The notes below the pieces were generated by a model that was not told the origin of the DNA, searched no databases, and saw nothing but the letters and a program-made list of their open reading frames with translations. From positions 620,001 through 684,000 of the forward strand of contig NZ_CP048815.1 of assembly GCF_010977555.1 (NCBI RefSeq): a stretch of DNA of 64,000 nt. The letters are read 5' to 3'. This document shows positions 34,107 through 46,345 of the stretch, piece by piece. Source of the stretch: Caulobacter rhizosphaerae. GTDB taxonomy: Bacteria > Pseudomonadota > Alphaproteobacteria > Caulobacterales > Caulobacteraceae. Both the position numbers and the translations under genes were made by a program. The stretch's first letter is position 1; each line of letters starts with the position of its first letter.

Positions 34107-35762
<1,656 letters not shown>

Positions 35763-35884
35763 CGAGTCTCTCTTTTGGAGCAGATCTTGGCGCGGACCCT
35801 AGCCGCCGGCGCCGCGCCCGTCATCCTCCGACTTCAGCGTGAAGGCCGGATGGACCGACCCGCGTTCCGCCGCGTTTGGACCCC

Positions 35885-36658
35885 GTGAAGATCGCCACGT
35901 TCAACATCAACAACGTCGTCAAACGACTGGACAACCTGGTCTCGTGGCTGGCCGAGGCCGAGCCCGACGTGGTTTGCCTGCAGGAGCTGAAGGCCGAGCA
36001 GGGCTGGTTTCCCGCCGAGCCGCTGGCGCAGATGGATTATCATGCGGTGTGGCGAGGCCAGCGCACCTGGAACGGCGTGGCGATCCTGGCGCGCGGCGCC
36101 GAGCCGGTGGTCACCCGCACAGCCTTGCCCGGGGATCGCGGCGACAGCCAGGCTCGCTACATCGAGGCGGCGGTGGACGGGGTGCTTGTCGCCTCGCTCT
36201 ACCTGCCCAACGGCAATCCCCGGCCAGGACCCAAGTTCGACTACAAGCTGACTTGGTTCGCGCGGCTGATCGCCCATGCCGCCGACCTTCGCGCGTCGGG
36301 CGCGCCGGTCGTGCTGGCCGGCGACTACAACGTCGCGCCGACCGAGGCCGACATCTACCAGCCGCACCGCTGGCAGGACGACGCCCTGCTGCAGCCCGAG
36401 GTCCGCGCCGCCTACCGCGCCCTGCTCGACCAAGGCTGGGCCGACGCCTTGCGGACCGTTCATCCGGACGGACCGCTATGGACGTTCTGGGCCTATCTGC
36501 GCAACCGCTGGCCCAACGACAAGGGGTTGCGTCTGGACCATCTGCTGCTGACGCCCGACCTGGCCGAGCGGCTGGTCGACGCCGGCGTCGACCGCTGGGC
36601 GCGTGGCGAGGAGAACGCCAGCGACCACGCGCCGGTGTGGGTGGAGCTGGATCTCTAG
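35885..36658 (+). CDS. xth: Exodeoxyribonuclease III
   Basis: The 257-residue enzyme is an AP endonuclease/3'-exonuclease used in base-excision repair. Family motifs are KIATFNINNV at the start, LQELKAEQ with the metal-binding glutamate, GDYNVAPTEADIY, and the C-terminal SDHAPVWVEL with the catalytic Asp-His. The GTG at 35885 gives the start VKIATFN used by the family; a TTG three codons upstream is possible. It diverges from the peptidase gene. Confidence 0.92.
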   Translation: MKIATFNINNVVKRLDNLVSWLAEAEPDVVCLQELKAEQGWFPAEPLAQMDYHAVWRGQRTWNGVAILARGAEPVVTRTALPGDRGDSQARYIEAAVDGVLVASLYLPNGNPRPGPKFDYKLTWFARLIAHAADLRASGAPVVLAGDYNVAPTEADIYQPHRWQDDALLQPEVRAAYRALLDQGWADALRTVHPDGPLWTFWAYLRNRWPNDKGLRLDHLLLTPDLAERLVDAGVDRWARGEENASDHAPVWVELDL

Positions 36659-36681
36659 GCCGGATCGATCCGGGGCGAAAA

Positions 36682-36786
36682 CCTCGTCCTTCGACAAGCT
36701 CAGGATGAGGTTTTTCGGGCGCTCGGGCTTATCAATGGTCCCATCCTGTCAATGGTCCTCATCCTGAGCTTGTCGAAGGACGAGGA
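36682..36786. repeat. Inverted repeat pair, CCTTCGACAAGCTCAGGAT family (copy 3)
   Basis: Arms at 36682-36710 and 36757-36786 are reverse complements around a 46-base loop, in the gap between the convergent exonuclease and threonine dehydratase genes. Confidence 0.88.
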
Positions 36787-36813
36787 CCACGCGCTGAGTT
36801 CGGGTCGGTTCTT

Positions 36814-37791
36814 TTAAAGCTCGCCGTTCAACACCCGAGCGAACAGTCCCGGATCCACATTGCCGCCCGAGCAGACGATGGCCGCGCTCGCGCCGTTCAG
36901 GTCGATCTTGCCGGCCAAGGCCGCCGCCAGGGCCACGCAGCCGCCGGGCTCGACCACCAGCTTCAGCACCGAGAAGGCGTAGCGCATGGCCTCGGTGACC
37001 TCGGCGTCGGTGACCGCGACGATCCCCGTCAGGGTCTTGCTGTTGATCGGCCAGGTCAGGTCGCCGGGGATCGGGGTCAGCAGGGCGTCGCAGATCGAGC
37101 GGGCGTCCGGGTCGACGGTCTCCCGCTTGCCGGAGGCCAGGGAGCGGCGGGTCTCGTCGAAGCCGACCGGCTCGGCGCCCCAGACCTCGGCGGCCGGCGA
37201 CAGCGCCTTGACCGCCGTCGAGACGCCGGCGATCAGCCCGCCGCCCCCGACCGGGCTCAGCACCTTGTCCAGTTCGACGCCCAGCGCCCGGGCCTGTTCG
37301 ACGATCTCCAGCCCGACCGTGCCCTGGCCCGCGATGATGTGCGGGTCGTCATAGGACGGCACGACCACGCAGCCGCGCTCGGCGGCGATCTGGTCGGCGA
37401 TGGCGACGCGGTCCTCGGTGAAGCGGTCGTAGAAGCGGATTTCGGCCCCGAAGCCGCGCGTACCCTCGACCTTCACCGCCGGCGAGTCGGACGGCATGAC
37501 GATCAGGGCCGGGCAATCCAGCAGCTGGGCCGCCAGGGCCACGCCCTGGGCGTGGTTGCCCGACGAGAAGGCCGCCACCCCGCGCCGGCGCTCGTCGTCG
37601 GTCAGCTGGGACAGGCGGTTATAGGCGCCGCGGAACTTGAAGGCCCCGGCCCGCTGCAGGGTTTCCGGCTTGATCAGCACCCGGCCGCCGAGCCGCTGAT
37701 TCAGCGCCGGGCTCTCGATCAGCGGGGTACGGACGGCCTGGCCTTCCAGGCGGGCGGCGGCGGCTTGGATGTCGGAAAGGGCGATAGTCAT
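36814..37791 (-). CDS. Threonine/serine dehydratase (PLP-dependent)
   Basis: The 325-residue protein is a fold-type II PLP enzyme. The PLP lysine lies in AFKFRGAYNRL near residue 50, followed by SSGNHAQGVALAAQLL and the phosphate-binding glycine loop VGGGGLIAG near 178-186. It lacks the ACT regulatory domain of biosynthetic IlvA, so it is more likely a catabolic threonine/serine dehydratase or a serine racemase relative. The start MTIALSDIQAAAARLEG is standard. A serine ammonia-lyase lies about 3 kb away. Confidence 0.9.
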   Translation of the reverse strand: MTIALSDIQAAAARLEGQAVRTPLIESPALNQRLGGRVLIKPETLQRAGAFKFRGAYNRLSQLTDDERRRGVAAFSSGNHAQGVALAAQLLDCPALIVMPSDSPAVKVEGTRGFGAEIRFYDRFTEDRVAIADQIAAERGCVVVPSYDDPHIIAGQGTVGLEIVEQARALGVELDKVLSPVGGGGLIAGVSTAVKALSPAAEVWGAEPVGFDETRRSLASGKRETVDPDARSICDALLTPIPGDLTWPINSKTLTGIVAVTDAEVTEAMRYAFSVLKLVVEPGGCVALAAALAGKIDLNGASAAIVCSGGNVDPGLFARVLNGEL

Positions 37792-37890
37792 GGACTCCAG
37801 GTCTATCGTCCCGCAAGCGGCGCCGAAACCCTTTGCCAGCGGCGCCGTTCAAGCCATAAGAGGACCAACAAGACCGCTGGGGAATATACC

Positions 37891-38499
37891 GTGAAAAAAG
37901 CCCTGTTCGCCGCCGCGGCCTGCGCCGCCGTGGCCGTCGCCGCGCCCGCCCTGGCCGGCGAAGCCTTCGTCGGCGTCTACAAGCACGACGTCACCTTCAT
38001 CGGCGACGCCGTCGGCCTGGGCGCCGCGGGCCGCGAGGACGGCGTCGACGTCCATCTGGGCTATCGCACGAACCGGATCGAAAGCCTGCGCTGGCTGGGC
38101 AAGCCCCAGGTCCACGCGATGGTCTCGATCAACAGCGAGAACACCTCCAACTTCGTGGCCGCCGGCTTCGACTGGCGGATCGAGCTGGGCCAGCCGGGCG
38201 GCTTCTACCTGCGTCCGGGGATGGGCCTGGCCTATACGGACGGCGAAACCCAGCTGCCGCCGGCCAACGCCCCGAACATCAGCGACGAGGAACGCGCTCG
38301 CCGCACCTACCTCTATTATCACCGCATCGACTTCGGCTCGAAGGTGCTGTTCGAGCCGGAACTGGCCCTGGGCTACGACATCAACGACAGCTGGTCGGCC
38401 GAGCTCAGCTACACTCACCTGTCGAACGGCCAGATCTTCCACCAGGGCAAGAACCAGGGGCTTGACGACGCCGGGGTCCGGCTGGTCTACAAGTTCTGA
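37891..38499 (+). CDS. PagL-like lipid A 3-O-deacylase
   Basis: The 202-residue protein has a signal peptide (MKKALFAAAACAAVAVAAPA, then LAG) and an alternating beta-strand pattern ending in an aromatic residue (RLVYKF), fitting an eight-stranded outer-membrane barrel. The PagL/acyloxyacyl hydrolase motif YTHLSNG holds the catalytic His-x-Ser pair. PagL removes an acyl chain from lipid A and changes envelope properties. It starts at a GTG at 37891. The family is best known from pathogens but also occurs in environmental alphaproteobacteria. Confidence 0.82.
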   Translation: MKKALFAAAACAAVAVAAPALAGEAFVGVYKHDVTFIGDAVGLGAAGREDGVDVHLGYRTNRIESLRWLGKPQVHAMVSINSENTSNFVAAGFDWRIELGQPGGFYLRPGMGLAYTDGETQLPPANAPNISDEERARRTYLYYHRIDFGSKVLFEPELALGYDINDSWSAELSYTHLSNGQIFHQGKNQGLDDAGVRLVYKF

Positions 38500-38505
38500 A
38501 CCGGG

Positions 38506-38530
38506 CGGCCTCCCTTCAAGGGTGAGGCCG
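38506..38530 (+). terminator. Weak hairpin after the PagL-like gene
   Basis: CGGCCTCCCTTCAAGGGTGAGGCCG forms a short stem 6 bases after the stop codon (stem arms CGGCCTC and GAGGCCG). There is no T-run, so termination is uncertain. Confidence 0.35.
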
Positions 38531-38621
38531 TCACGCCGATCACAAGAGATGAAACGTCCGCCGCCGAGTCCTGTCGAAGGGCCGCGGGCGCCTTTCGGCA
38601 GGTGATAAGGCATATCTGAAC

Positions 38622-39908
<1,287 letters not shown>

Positions 39909-39917
39909 TCACGCTTC

Positions 39918-39955
39918 CCGCCGTCCGGGCGCTCGACAGGGCGTCCGGACGGCGG
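39918..39955 (+). terminator. Hairpin after purA
   Basis: Arms CCGCCGTCCGG and CCGGACGGCGG enclose a 16-base loop, 10 bases after the purA stop. No T-run follows, so it may act with Rho or only protect the transcript end. Confidence 0.45.
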
Positions 39956-40046
39956 CGAGAAGGCCGCGACAACCGGCCGCACGGTAAACGCTTGTGAACC
40001 TTGTTCGGCCAAGCTTCGCGCGAATTCAGGCGCGAAGGGGCGGCGA

Positions 40047-41774
40047 TTGAGGCTGCGCGACTTTCTCGACGACGGCCGCGACAGCGACAGCCTCGCCATG
40101 AGCCGGCGGGGGCGCAACAGCCGCCTGATCGCCATGGTGGTGATGGCGGGCTTCCTGGCCGCCATCTTCGGTCCGCCGCCCGCCCTGGCGTGGGTGGCGA
40201 CGAACCTGGGCCTGGAGCTGTGGCTGGTGCGGTTGCTGCACGGCCTCGATGGACGGGCCGAGAGGCCGCTTCCTCTGGCGGCCAGACTGGCGCCGGCCCT
40301 GATCTTCAGCAGCGTCTGGTCCGTGAGCGCTTTGCTGGCCTGGCAGCATGGCCCGCCGATCATGAAGTTCGCGGCCCTGCTGACCCTGCTGGGTCTGATC
40401 GTCGAAAGCCTGAAATACGCCGCCCTCAGCCGCTCGGCGACCGTCTCCCTGCTGCCGCCGCCGGTGATCGCCCTGGCGGCGATGCCGTTCTCGGTCGGCA
40501 AGCCGCTGTGGATGGAGATTCTGGCCTCGTCCCTGGCCCTGCTGGGCCTGGGCGGCTATCTGGTCGACGCGGCCCGCCTGCTGCGCGCCAACGCACTGGC
40601 TCTGGAGCGGGCCCAGGTGGAGGCCCAGGAGGCCAGCCGCGCCAAGTCGGCGTTCCTGGCGATGATGAGCCACGAACTGCGGACGCCGATGAACGGGGTG
40701 CTGGGCATGGCCCACGCCCTGGGCTCGACCAAGCTCGACGCCCGCCAGGCCGACTATCTGGAGATCATCGTCGAGTCGGGCGACGGGCTGATGGCGATCC
40801 TCAACGACATTCTCGACCTGTCGAAGATCGAGGCCGGCAAGCTGGAGCTGGAAGCCGCGCCGTTCGAGATCCGGGTCCTGGGGCGCCAGCTCCAGAGGGT
40901 GTGGCGGGAGACCGCTCGCGCCAAGGGCCTGGCGCTGTCGCTGCAGATCGCGCCGGACACGCCGCGCTGGCTGTCGGGCGATCCGATCCGCGTGCGCCAG
41001 ATCCTGCTGAACCTGGTGTCCAACGCGCTGAAGTTCACCCAGGACGGCCGGGTCGACATCGCCATCGCGCCTCACGCCGCCGGAGGCGTCGAGATCACGG
41101 TGTCCGACACCGGCGTCGGCATGACGTCCGAGCAGCAGGCCAAGCTGTTCACCCCCTTCGTCCAGGGCGACCGGTCGATCGCCCGCAGGTTCGGCGGCAC
41201 CGGCCTGGGGCTGTCGATCTGCCGCGAACTGGCCGGGATGATGGGCGGCCGGGTCGGCATGGTCAGCCGGCCAGGCGAAGGCTCGACCTTTACCGTCGTC
41301 CTGGGCCTGGCGACGGCCGAAGCGCCGGCGCCCGAGGCGGCCCCGGATGTCGCGCTGGACGTGGCCGGCGCGCGTGTGCTGGTGGTCGACGACAACCTGG
41401 CCAACCAGGCCGTCGCCCGGGCGATCCTGGAGGCGGTCGGCGTGCTGGTCGCCACGGCCGGCGATGGTCGCGAAGCCCTGGCGCGGCTGCGGGTCGAGGA
41501 TTTTGACGTCGTGCTGATGGACGTCCACATGCCGGTCATGGACGGCGTCGAGGCCCTGCGGCGCCTGCGGAACGGCGAGGGCGGGCGTCGCGACATGCCG
41601 GTCGTGGCCCTGACCGCCGATGCAATGTCCGGCGAGGTCGAGCGCCTGATCGGCCTCGGCTTCGACGACGCCCACCCCAAGCCGATCCAGCCCGCCGGCC
41701 TGATCCAGGCCATCGCCTGGCGGCGCGCGCCCGCGCTGGCCAAGCCTGCGCCGGTCAAGCTTGTCGCGGATTAG
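40047..41774 (+). CDS. Hybrid sensor histidine kinase with C-terminal receiver
   Basis: The 575-residue protein has about four to six membrane helices (roughly 28-190), a coiled linker, a histidine kinase core (phospho-acceptor in [13 protein letters not shown] near 210, N-box [13 protein letters not shown]-box [18 protein letters not shown]) and a receiver domain (about 445-565) with acidic DDN, acceptor Asp in [13 protein letters not shown] and the lysine in HPKPI. It likely feeds an unlinked phosphorelay. A TTG start at 40047 has AAGGGG 8 bases upstream; an ATG at 40098 ([10 protein letters not shown]) is the alternative. The signal is not predictable. Confidence 0.9.
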   Translation: MRLRDFLDDGRDSDSLAMSRRGRNSRLIAMVVMAGFLAAIFGPPPALAWVATNLGLELWLVRLLHGLDGRAERPLPLAARLAPALIFSSVWSVSALLAWQHGPPIMKFAALLTLLGLIVESLKYAALSRSATVSLLPPPVIALAAMPFSVGKPLWMEILASSLALLGLGGYLVDAARLLRANALALERAQVEAQEASRAKSAFLAMMSHELRTPMNGVLGMAHALGSTKLDARQADYLEIIVESGDGLMAILNDILDLSKIEAGKLELEAAPFEIRVLGRQLQRVWRETARAKGLALSLQIAPDTPRWLSGDPIRVRQILLNLVSNALKFTQDGRVDIAIAPHAAGGVEITVSDTGVGMTSEQQAKLFTPFVQGDRSIARRFGGTGLGLSICRELAGMMGGRVGMVSRPGEGSTFTVVLGLATAEAPAPEAAPDVALDVAGARVLVVDDNLANQAVARAILEAVGVLVATAGDGREALARLRVEDFDVVLMDVHMPVMDGVEALRRLRNGEGGRRDMPVVALTADAMSGEVERLIGLGFDDAHPKPIQPAGLIQAIAWRRAPALAKPAPVKLVAD

Positions 41775-41832
41775 CGATTGCTTAGCAGGCCAAGGTTTAT
41801 GACGGCCGGATCCTAACGGAGGTTCGCCGCCC

Positions 41833-42978
41833 TTGGCCGTTGCGCGTCGCCTGATGAAGTCCGCCAACAAGGCGGATCGCCTGACGCGCAGCCTGCGGGC
41901 GCTGGATCGCGAGGCCTCGACCAGCCGGGTGCTCAACCTGGTGGCCATCGAGGCCCGCAGCGGCCACCGGCCCGAACACGGCGAGGCGCCGCTGTTCCGC
42001 AACCGCATCCTCAACACCGCCCTGGTGGTCAAGCATCGCCTGCGCGCCGACGACATCTTCCTGTTCGACGAGATCCGGCCCAACGCCACCAAGATCATCA
42101 TCCCGTTCGAGCGCAGCGACCTGGGCCTGGGCGGCCAGTCGTTCTTCGTGGGGCAGCGCGGCTGGGTCGATCTGTTGCGCGAGGCCTGCAACGAACACAC
42201 CGACATGGCGCGCGACCTGGCCACCCTGCGCCTGATCGACCAGCTGCCGTCCCTGGACCCGTTCCTGCTGCGCGAGCACCTGCGTCGCCATGGCCTCTCG
42301 GTGGCCTCCACCTATTTCGCCCTGTCGACCGCCGACATGGAGCAGATGCAGAGCTTCGTCTCGGCCCAAATCTCGCTGCTGATCGACCTGGCCTATCGCG
42401 ACGCCGGCCGGGCCGTGCCGGGCGCGCACGCTGCACGCCTGGTCGAGGCCCTGCTGTCGACCGACGTCGACGAGCGGCTGGAGCCGCTGCGCGAGACGCT
42501 GATCATGGACGGCGAGAGCTTCAAGGAGGGGGTCTTCAGCTGGAAGGGCTTTCTCTATTACAAGTGGATGCTGACCCGGCTGTGGACCGAGCTGGACACC
42601 GTCGGCGGCGAGATCGCCCGGCTGACGATCACCGGCAACCGCGACGCCGGGACCCAGCGCTTCCTGGACGACACCCGCAAGCGCCTGCGGCGCGGCATAT
42701 TGCTGGAGCGCCGGGCGATCATGCGGGCCCTGGACGTCTATGACCGGGCCTTCGACGACCTGATCGACAATGGCAGGCCCCAGGCGTTCCGCGCGTTCCT
42801 GCTGCGCGCGCCCGACATGTTCCTGTCGCTGGGCGAGAAGGTCGGGGTGATCGCCCACATCGCCAGCTTCTGGCGCTACCGGTTCCCGGCCGGCATGCCG
42901 CTGGTCGCCGACATCGAGGACGCGATCGACCTCCTGCAGGACTTCGACGCGGGCCTAAGCGTCAGCTTGGCGGCCTGA
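41833..42978 (+). CDS. Conserved-looking hypothetical protein, unrecognised
   Basis: The 381-residue soluble protein has no signal peptide or membrane helix and an even, charged, largely helical composition, with WKGFLYYKWMLTRLW the most distinctive stretch. Codon use matches its neighbours, so it is a real gene. A TTG start at 41833 has an excellent GGAGG 10 bases upstream; the ATG at 41854 (MKSANKADRL) is the alternative. It sits between a hybrid kinase and a receiver-like protein on the same strand, which suggests a signalling or cell-cycle role, but this is only context. Confidence 0.65.
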   Translation: MAVARRLMKSANKADRLTRSLRALDREASTSRVLNLVAIEARSGHRPEHGEAPLFRNRILNTALVVKHRLRADDIFLFDEIRPNATKIIIPFERSDLGLGGQSFFVGQRGWVDLLREACNEHTDMARDLATLRLIDQLPSLDPFLLREHLRRHGLSVASTYFALSTADMEQMQSFVSAQISLLIDLAYRDAGRAVPGAHAARLVEALLSTDVDERLEPLRETLIMDGESFKEGVFSWKGFLYYKWMLTRLWTELDTVGGEIARLTITGNRDAGTQRFLDDTRKRLRRGILLERRAIMRALDVYDRAFDDLIDNGRPQAFRAFLLRAPDMFLSLGEKVGVIAHIASFWRYRFPAGMPLVADIEDAIDLLQDFDAGLSVSLAA

Positions 42979-43076
42979 ATCCGGGACTTTCTGTCGCAAG
43001 GAGCGAAGACTAAGCGGATTTTTACCATCGCCCGGCTAGTCTGCGGGCAAGTGATTTTCTGGAGCTTCCGGGTCCC

Positions 43077-43871
43077 GTGTTCGACAGCAACATCCGCACC
43101 TTGCAGCGTATCGCGGCGAAGATGCAGCGCGTGCTGATCGTCGACCCGAACACCGCGGCCGTGCGCCTGCTGGCCGACCAGCTGCGCCATGTCGGCAATG
43201 TCCAGATCTTTCATGCCGTTTCGGCCGAGGCCGGCTGGGGCATGGCCCGCACGGTCGACCCGATGCTGATGTTCGTCGAGCACGCCTCCAGCGGCTGCGA
43301 CGGCCAGGCCCTGGCCCGCAAGATCCGCCGCAGCGACCTGGCCTGCCGCGAGAACCCGATCATCATGTGCACCGCCGAGGCCACGGCCGACGCAATCTTC
43401 GGAGCCCGGGACGCGGGCATCCACGAGTTCATGCGCAAGCCGTTCACGATCAAGGACCTGGAGCGCCGGCTCGAGGCGGTGACACTGAAGCCCCGCGACT
43501 GGGTCGAGGCCGTGCAATATGTCGGGCCCGACCGCCGCCGCTTCAACTCGGCCGAATACAAGGGTCCGCGCAAGCGCAAGGCGGACGCCAGCGGCGCGCC
43601 GGCCGCCCGCCTGTCCCAGGCCCTGCGAATCGTCAAATCGGCCGCCCAGGCGCTGGACAGCGACCCGGCCCAGGCCCGGCGCGCCCTGGCCGCCCAGGCG
43701 GTCGAACTCAAGAAGGTCGGCGAGGCGATCAAGGACGCCCGCCTGTTCGAGGCCGCCGCCGCCTTGGAGGCCTGCACGGCCGGCGGCATGGCGCGAGCCG
43801 AACTGATCAAGCGCATCGACGGCCTGATGGGCTTCCTGGTCGAGGACAGCGGCGACCGCGGCGCGGCCTGA
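43077..43871 (+). CDS. Receiver-like protein with degenerate phosphorylation site
   Basis: The 264-residue protein has an N-terminal CheY-like receiver fold (about 17-135) and a helical C-terminal part (about 175-255). Alignment by motif spacing puts Asp23 (IVDPN) at one acid-pocket position, Thr99 and Lys121 (MRKPF) where expected, but the phosphoacceptor position is Glu68 (MFVEHA) and the second acid-pocket residue is Val22. So it is probably not phosphorylated and may be locked in one state. It starts with GTG. The C-terminal helices could be a protein-binding module. A terminator follows. Confidence 0.82.
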   Translation: MFDSNIRTLQRIAAKMQRVLIVDPNTAAVRLLADQLRHVGNVQIFHAVSAEAGWGMARTVDPMLMFVEHASSGCDGQALARKIRRSDLACRENPIIMCTAEATADAIFGARDAGIHEFMRKPFTIKDLERRLEAVTLKPRDWVEAVQYVGPDRRRFNSAEYKGPRKRKADASGAPAARLSQALRIVKSAAQALDSDPAQARRALAAQAVELKKVGEAIKDARLFEAAAALEACTAGGMARAELIKRIDGLMGFLVEDSGDRGAA

Positions 43872-43891
43872 CACTCCGGATCATCGGTCAC

Positions 43892-43931
43892 GAAAAAAGG
43901 GCGGCGTCCACGGACGCCGCCCTTCGTCGTT
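43892..43931. terminator. Bidirectional terminator
   Basis: A stem of GGGCGGCGTCC and GGACGCCGCCC is flanked by AAAAAA on the left and TTCGTCGTTTT on the right. It lies between the receiver-like gene and the TonB receptor gene, which converge, and can serve both. Confidence 0.85.
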
Positions 43932-43949
43932 TTGGACCCCCGAACCTGC

Positions 43950-46247
43950 CTAGAAGGCCAGGCGGGCGATCAGCTGGAAGACCGGACCGGCGTTCTCGCG
44001 CTCCAGTTCGTACTCATCGAAGTTGCGGTCGTTCTGATCCTCGATGGTGGTGAACTTGTTGAAGCTTTCCTTCTTGTTGGCGTCCAGCAGGTTGGAGCCG
44101 GTCAGGCGGATCGTCAGATCCTTGCCGATTCGCTTTTCGAGGAAGATCTCCAGGTCGCCGCCATAGGTGGTGGTGACCTCTTCGCCGACCACGCGGCTAT
44201 AGGCTTCGCCCTGCTTGCGGTAAGTCGCGCCGAACGAGGCGCCCCAGGTCGGCAGGTCCTGGATGAAGCCGACGTTGAGCACGTAGTCCGACTGGCTGTT
44301 GAACTTGCGCGAGCCGAACTCGTCGTTCACGTCGCTGTCGAGCCACGAGTAGTTCAGGAACACGCCGGTGTTCTCCAGGCCGATCACGGTCAGCGGCGTC
44401 GACAGGTCGAACTCGATCCCCCAGACCTTGCCGTCGCCGGTGTTGCGGGCGGAATAGACGAACGTGCCGGGGCCCTCGTCACCCTCGTCGCCGGTGTTGG
44501 TCAGCTCTATCAGGTCCTTGACCTTGCGGTAGAAGACGTTGACCCCGGCCACGCCCTGCTTACCCATCCGCCGCTCGTAACCGGCGTCCAGGCCCCAGGC
44601 GGTTTCCGGCTTCAGTCGCGGATTGCCGATGAAGTCGTTGTCGCCGAGCTCGGCGGTCAGCAGGGCTGGCGACAGGTAGTCGAAGCTGGGGCGGCGGATG
44701 GTGCGCGCGCCCGAGACATAGACCTGATCCTCGGTGGTCAGGTTGTAGCGCAGCGAGGCCGAGGGCAGCAGGACGTTGTAGTCGGTATCGGTGGTCGAGG
44801 GGACCGTGCGGTCCCGCAGGGTGACGTCGGTGGTCTCGTAGCGCAGGCCGGCTTCCCACTTCAGCGCGCCCGACTTGCCGTCCAGCATCACATAGGGGTC
44901 CAGGCGGGTCTGCTCGAACGAAGCGTCGCCGCCGTCGACCACCGCATAGGGCTTGAAGGCGGGCGGGTTGGCGCTGGGCAGGCTGTAGCGGTTGCGCGGA
45001 ACCTCGGTGACCAGCAGGTCGCGCTGCTTCTTCTCGTACTGAAGGCCGAACTGCAGTTGCACGCCGTCGGTCAGGTCGCGCTTGTGTTCCAGCTTGGCCG
45101 AGAACTCGGTGTCCTCCAGCTCGGTCCTGGACTTGTCGCGGGTGATGCGGTCGCCATCGGGATAGGGGGCGGCGTCGCGCAGGTATTCGGTCTCGTCCTC
45201 GAACTCGGTCTCCTTGTCTTTGAACGAGGCGTAGCCCAGTTTCACGCTGGTCTGGCCGCCGAACATGTCGTGGCCGTACTTGCCGTTGACCGAGTAGCTG
45301 TCCTGCTCGATGTCGACGTCGTTGTCGTTCAGGGTCGACAGGTGGGCGTTGTCGCGGATGTCGTTGTTGTACTCGATCGAGTCCTCGTTCTGGTAGCGGT
45401 CGGTGTGGACATAGAAGCCGCTCAGGTCCAGGTCCCCGCCGGCCAGCGGGGTCTGGTAGCTGGTATTGAACGAATAGTCCGTGCCGTTGCGCACATCCGT
45501 CTGGAGTTCGCTGTTGTCGATCGGCGCGCCCGGCTCGCCATAGCGCAGGCTGAGTTTGTTCTTGGGGTTGCGGCGGCCCTGCAGGTTGGCGCCAACCAGC
45601 AGGCGGCCGGGGCCGACCTGCCCGCCCCAGACGCTGCCGACGGTCTCGCGGATGCGCTTGTCGTCGAACATCAGGGCGCCGGCCCGGACGAAGCCGCCGT
45701 CCAGGGCGTAGGCGTCGCGCAGCACGATGTTGATGGCGCCGGCCACCGCGTCGCCGCTGCGGTTGGCCGAGGCGCTGCGGACGATCTCGATGCGCTCGAT
45801 CAGCTCGGCCGGGATGCGGTCGACGAAGAAGGCCGAGTCGGCGCCCGAGCCGAACGCGCCTGAGCCCGAGCCGGCGCCTGGAACCTTCTCGCCGTTGATC
45901 AGGATCTGGGTGTAGGCGGGGTCGAGGCCCCGCAGGCGCACGCCGTCCGATTCCAGCACGTCCGACAGGAAGGCGACGCTGGGCACGCGCTTGAGGGCGT
46001 CGCCGGCGGTCAACGGCTCGAAGCGCTGGAAATAGTCGAGGTCGTAGTTCAGGACCGGCGCGGCCTGATCGGTGCGGTTGCGGTAGGCGATCTGGGCCTG
46101 GACCACCAGTTCGGACGCCGTGGCTGGCGTCTCCGCCGCCGTGGCGATCGGCGCATCGGCCTCGGCGGCCCAGGCGGCGGTCGAGGCCGTCGCGGCCAAG
46201 GTCAAGGGCGCCAAGGCGGCCAAGGCGAACAGTGCGGTCTTCTTCAT
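43950..46247 (-). CDS. TonB-dependent outer-membrane receptor
   Basis: The 765-residue protein has a signal peptide (MKKTALFALAALAPLTLAAT, cleavage near AWA), a plug domain (about 70-190, with DALKRVPSVAFLSDV and ERIEIVRSASANRSGDAVAG) and a 22-strand barrel ending in a terminal aromatic residue (FQLIARLAF). It imports a ligand across the outer membrane using TonB energy. It diverges from a beta-propeller phytase gene 98 bases away, so the ligand may be phytate or an inositol phosphate; that is inference from context. Barrel and plug lengths are normal. Confidence 0.92.
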   Translation of the reverse strand: MKKTALFALAALAPLTLAATASTAAWAAEADAPIATAAETPATASELVVQAQIAYRNRTDQAAPVLNYDLDYFQRFEPLTAGDALKRVPSVAFLSDVLESDGVRLRGLDPAYTQILINGEKVPGAGSGSGAFGSGADSAFFVDRIPAELIERIEIVRSASANRSGDAVAGAINIVLRDAYALDGGFVRAGALMFDDKRIRETVGSVWGGQVGPGRLLVGANLQGRRNPKNKLSLRYGEPGAPIDNSELQTDVRNGTDYSFNTSYQTPLAGGDLDLSGFYVHTDRYQNEDSIEYNNDIRDNAHLSTLNDNDVDIEQDSYSVNGKYGHDMFGGQTSVKLGYASFKDKETEFEDETEYLRDAAPYPDGDRITRDKSRTELEDTEFSAKLEHKRDLTDGVQLQFGLQYEKKQRDLLVTEVPRNRYSLPSANPPAFKPYAVVDGGDASFEQTRLDPYVMLDGKSGALKWEAGLRYETTDVTLRDRTVPSTTDTDYNVLLPSASLRYNLTTEDQVYVSGARTIRRPSFDYLSPALLTAELGDNDFIGNPRLKPETAWGLDAGYERRMGKQGVAGVNVFYRKVKDLIELTNTGDEGDEGPGTFVYSARNTGDGKVWGIEFDLSTPLTVIGLENTGVFLNYSWLDSDVNDEFGSRKFNSQSDYVLNVGFIQDLPTWGASFGATYRKQGEAYSRVVGEEVTTTYGGDLEIFLEKRIGKDLTIRLTGSNLLDANKKESFNKFTTIEDQNDRNFDEYELERENAGPVFQLIARLAF

Positions 46248-46345
46248 CGTCAGTATCCCCGATCGCCGGCGCGGCCGTTGACGCGGCCGTTCGCACGTGA
46301 TTTCACGCGGCGGGGCATAAATTCGCCTCGATCTTGGGGCTAGTG

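Noticed and set aside
46248..46345. A Pho box between the TonB receptor and phytase genes
   Set aside because: No pair of CTGTCA-like direct repeats with 11-base period could be found, though the biology would fit.
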